Made by a program: the position numbers and the translations under genes
In this document: piece after piece, positions 21,729 to 21,778 of the stretch
Layout of the letters: every line of letters starts with the position of its first letter
Numbering within the stretch: position 1 is the first letter of the stretch
Notes under the pieces: generated by a model
What the model was told of the DNA's origin: nothing
Databases searched by the model: none
The model's input: the letters and a program-made list of their open reading frames with translations, nothing else
DNA from: Segetibacter sp.
GTDB taxonomy: Bacteria > Bacteroidota > Bacteroidia > Chitinophagales > Chitinophagaceae
Length of the DNA: 21,778 nucleotides
Assembly (NCBI GenBank): GCA_030146445.1
Contig: JASLBT010000404.1
Coordinates: 1 to 21,778 of the forward strand
Reading direction: 5' to 3'

Positions 21729-21778
21729 ATGGCAGGCATTTATCTACACATACCCTTCTGCCGCAAAGCATGCCATTA
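21729..21778 (+). CDS. hemW: HemW-like radical SAM protein, N-terminal fragment cut by the window end
   Basis: The last 50 bases encode MAGIYLHIPFCRKACHY on the plus strand and run off the window. This is the characteristic N-terminus of HemW (formerly called coproporphyrinogen III oxidase-like, HemN-like), with IYLHIPFC and the first two cysteines of the CxxxCxxC iron-sulfur motif; the third would follow directly. HemW is a heme-binding radical SAM protein thought to act as a heme chaperone. The start codon is the ATG at 21729, only 31 bases from the divergent Omp85 gene, so both promoters must share or overlap in this gap. The identification rests on 16 residues but the motif is distinctive. 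Confidence 0.85.
   Translation, partial: MAGIYLHIPFCRKACH

Noticed and set aside
1..21778. CRISPR arrays, tRNA or rRNA genes, integrases and intact insertion sequences
   Set aside because: Scanning the gaps showed no regularly spaced repeats, no cloverleaf candidates and no transposase-like protein; all long frames are accounted for by other genes.

Overview
The window looks like chromosomal core DNA from a Bacteroidota bacterium, most likely a Chitinophagaceae-type organism. The evidence is a complete gldK-gldL-gldM-gldN block (type IX secretion and gliding core), an exported-lipoprotein and beta-barrel style typical of the phylum, the DUF4271-hemD pair, and several starts preceded by the Bacteroidota -7 box TAnnTTTG with little classical Shine-Dalgarno signal. 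I see no tRNA, rRNA, CRISPR array, integrase or intact insertion sequence.

Left part (1-5.6 kb): a DUF6569/ARPP-1 family exported protein on the minus strand, whose start is disturbed, lies divergent to gltX (glutamyl-tRNA synthetase). After a gltX terminator comes a 340-bp gene-free stretch with several hairpins that may be a dispersed-repeat remnant. It is followed by a GT39-type membrane glycosyltransferase and a convergent two-domain universal stress protein.

Middle (5.6-10.7 kb): an ECF sigma factor is followed 17 bp later by a protein that joins a short cytoplasmic N-terminus, one inner-membrane helix, a long periplasmic linker and a C-terminal outer-membrane beta-barrel. This looks like a sigma/anti-sigma pair in which the anti-sigma candidate is fused to an OM barrel. 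A strong terminator follows, then a small lipoprotein gene closely coupled to uvrC. The 300 bp between uvrC and gldN holds two terminators. On the minus strand it also holds a self-contained promoter-to-terminator unit of about 65 nt, which I interpret as a small RNA gene.

Right part (10.7-21.8 kb), all minus strand except the last 50 bases: gldN, gldM, gldL and gldK transcribed gldK to gldN, with a -7 box before gldK and a perfect hairpin between gldK and gldL. Upstream lie a DUF255/YyaL thioredoxin-fold protein, hemD (uroporphyrinogen-III synthase) with its own -7 box and terminator, a DUF4271 membrane protein with a probable TTG start, and a BamA/TamA-type Omp85 protein. The window ends with the first 16 codons of a divergent hemW-like radical SAM gene.

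Most genes are housekeeping or envelope functions. The items most worth a second look are the candidate sRNA near 10.5 kb, the sigma factor/inner-to-outer-membrane barrel pair, the start of the DUF6569 gene, and the hairpin-rich spacer at 2.86-3.0 kb.
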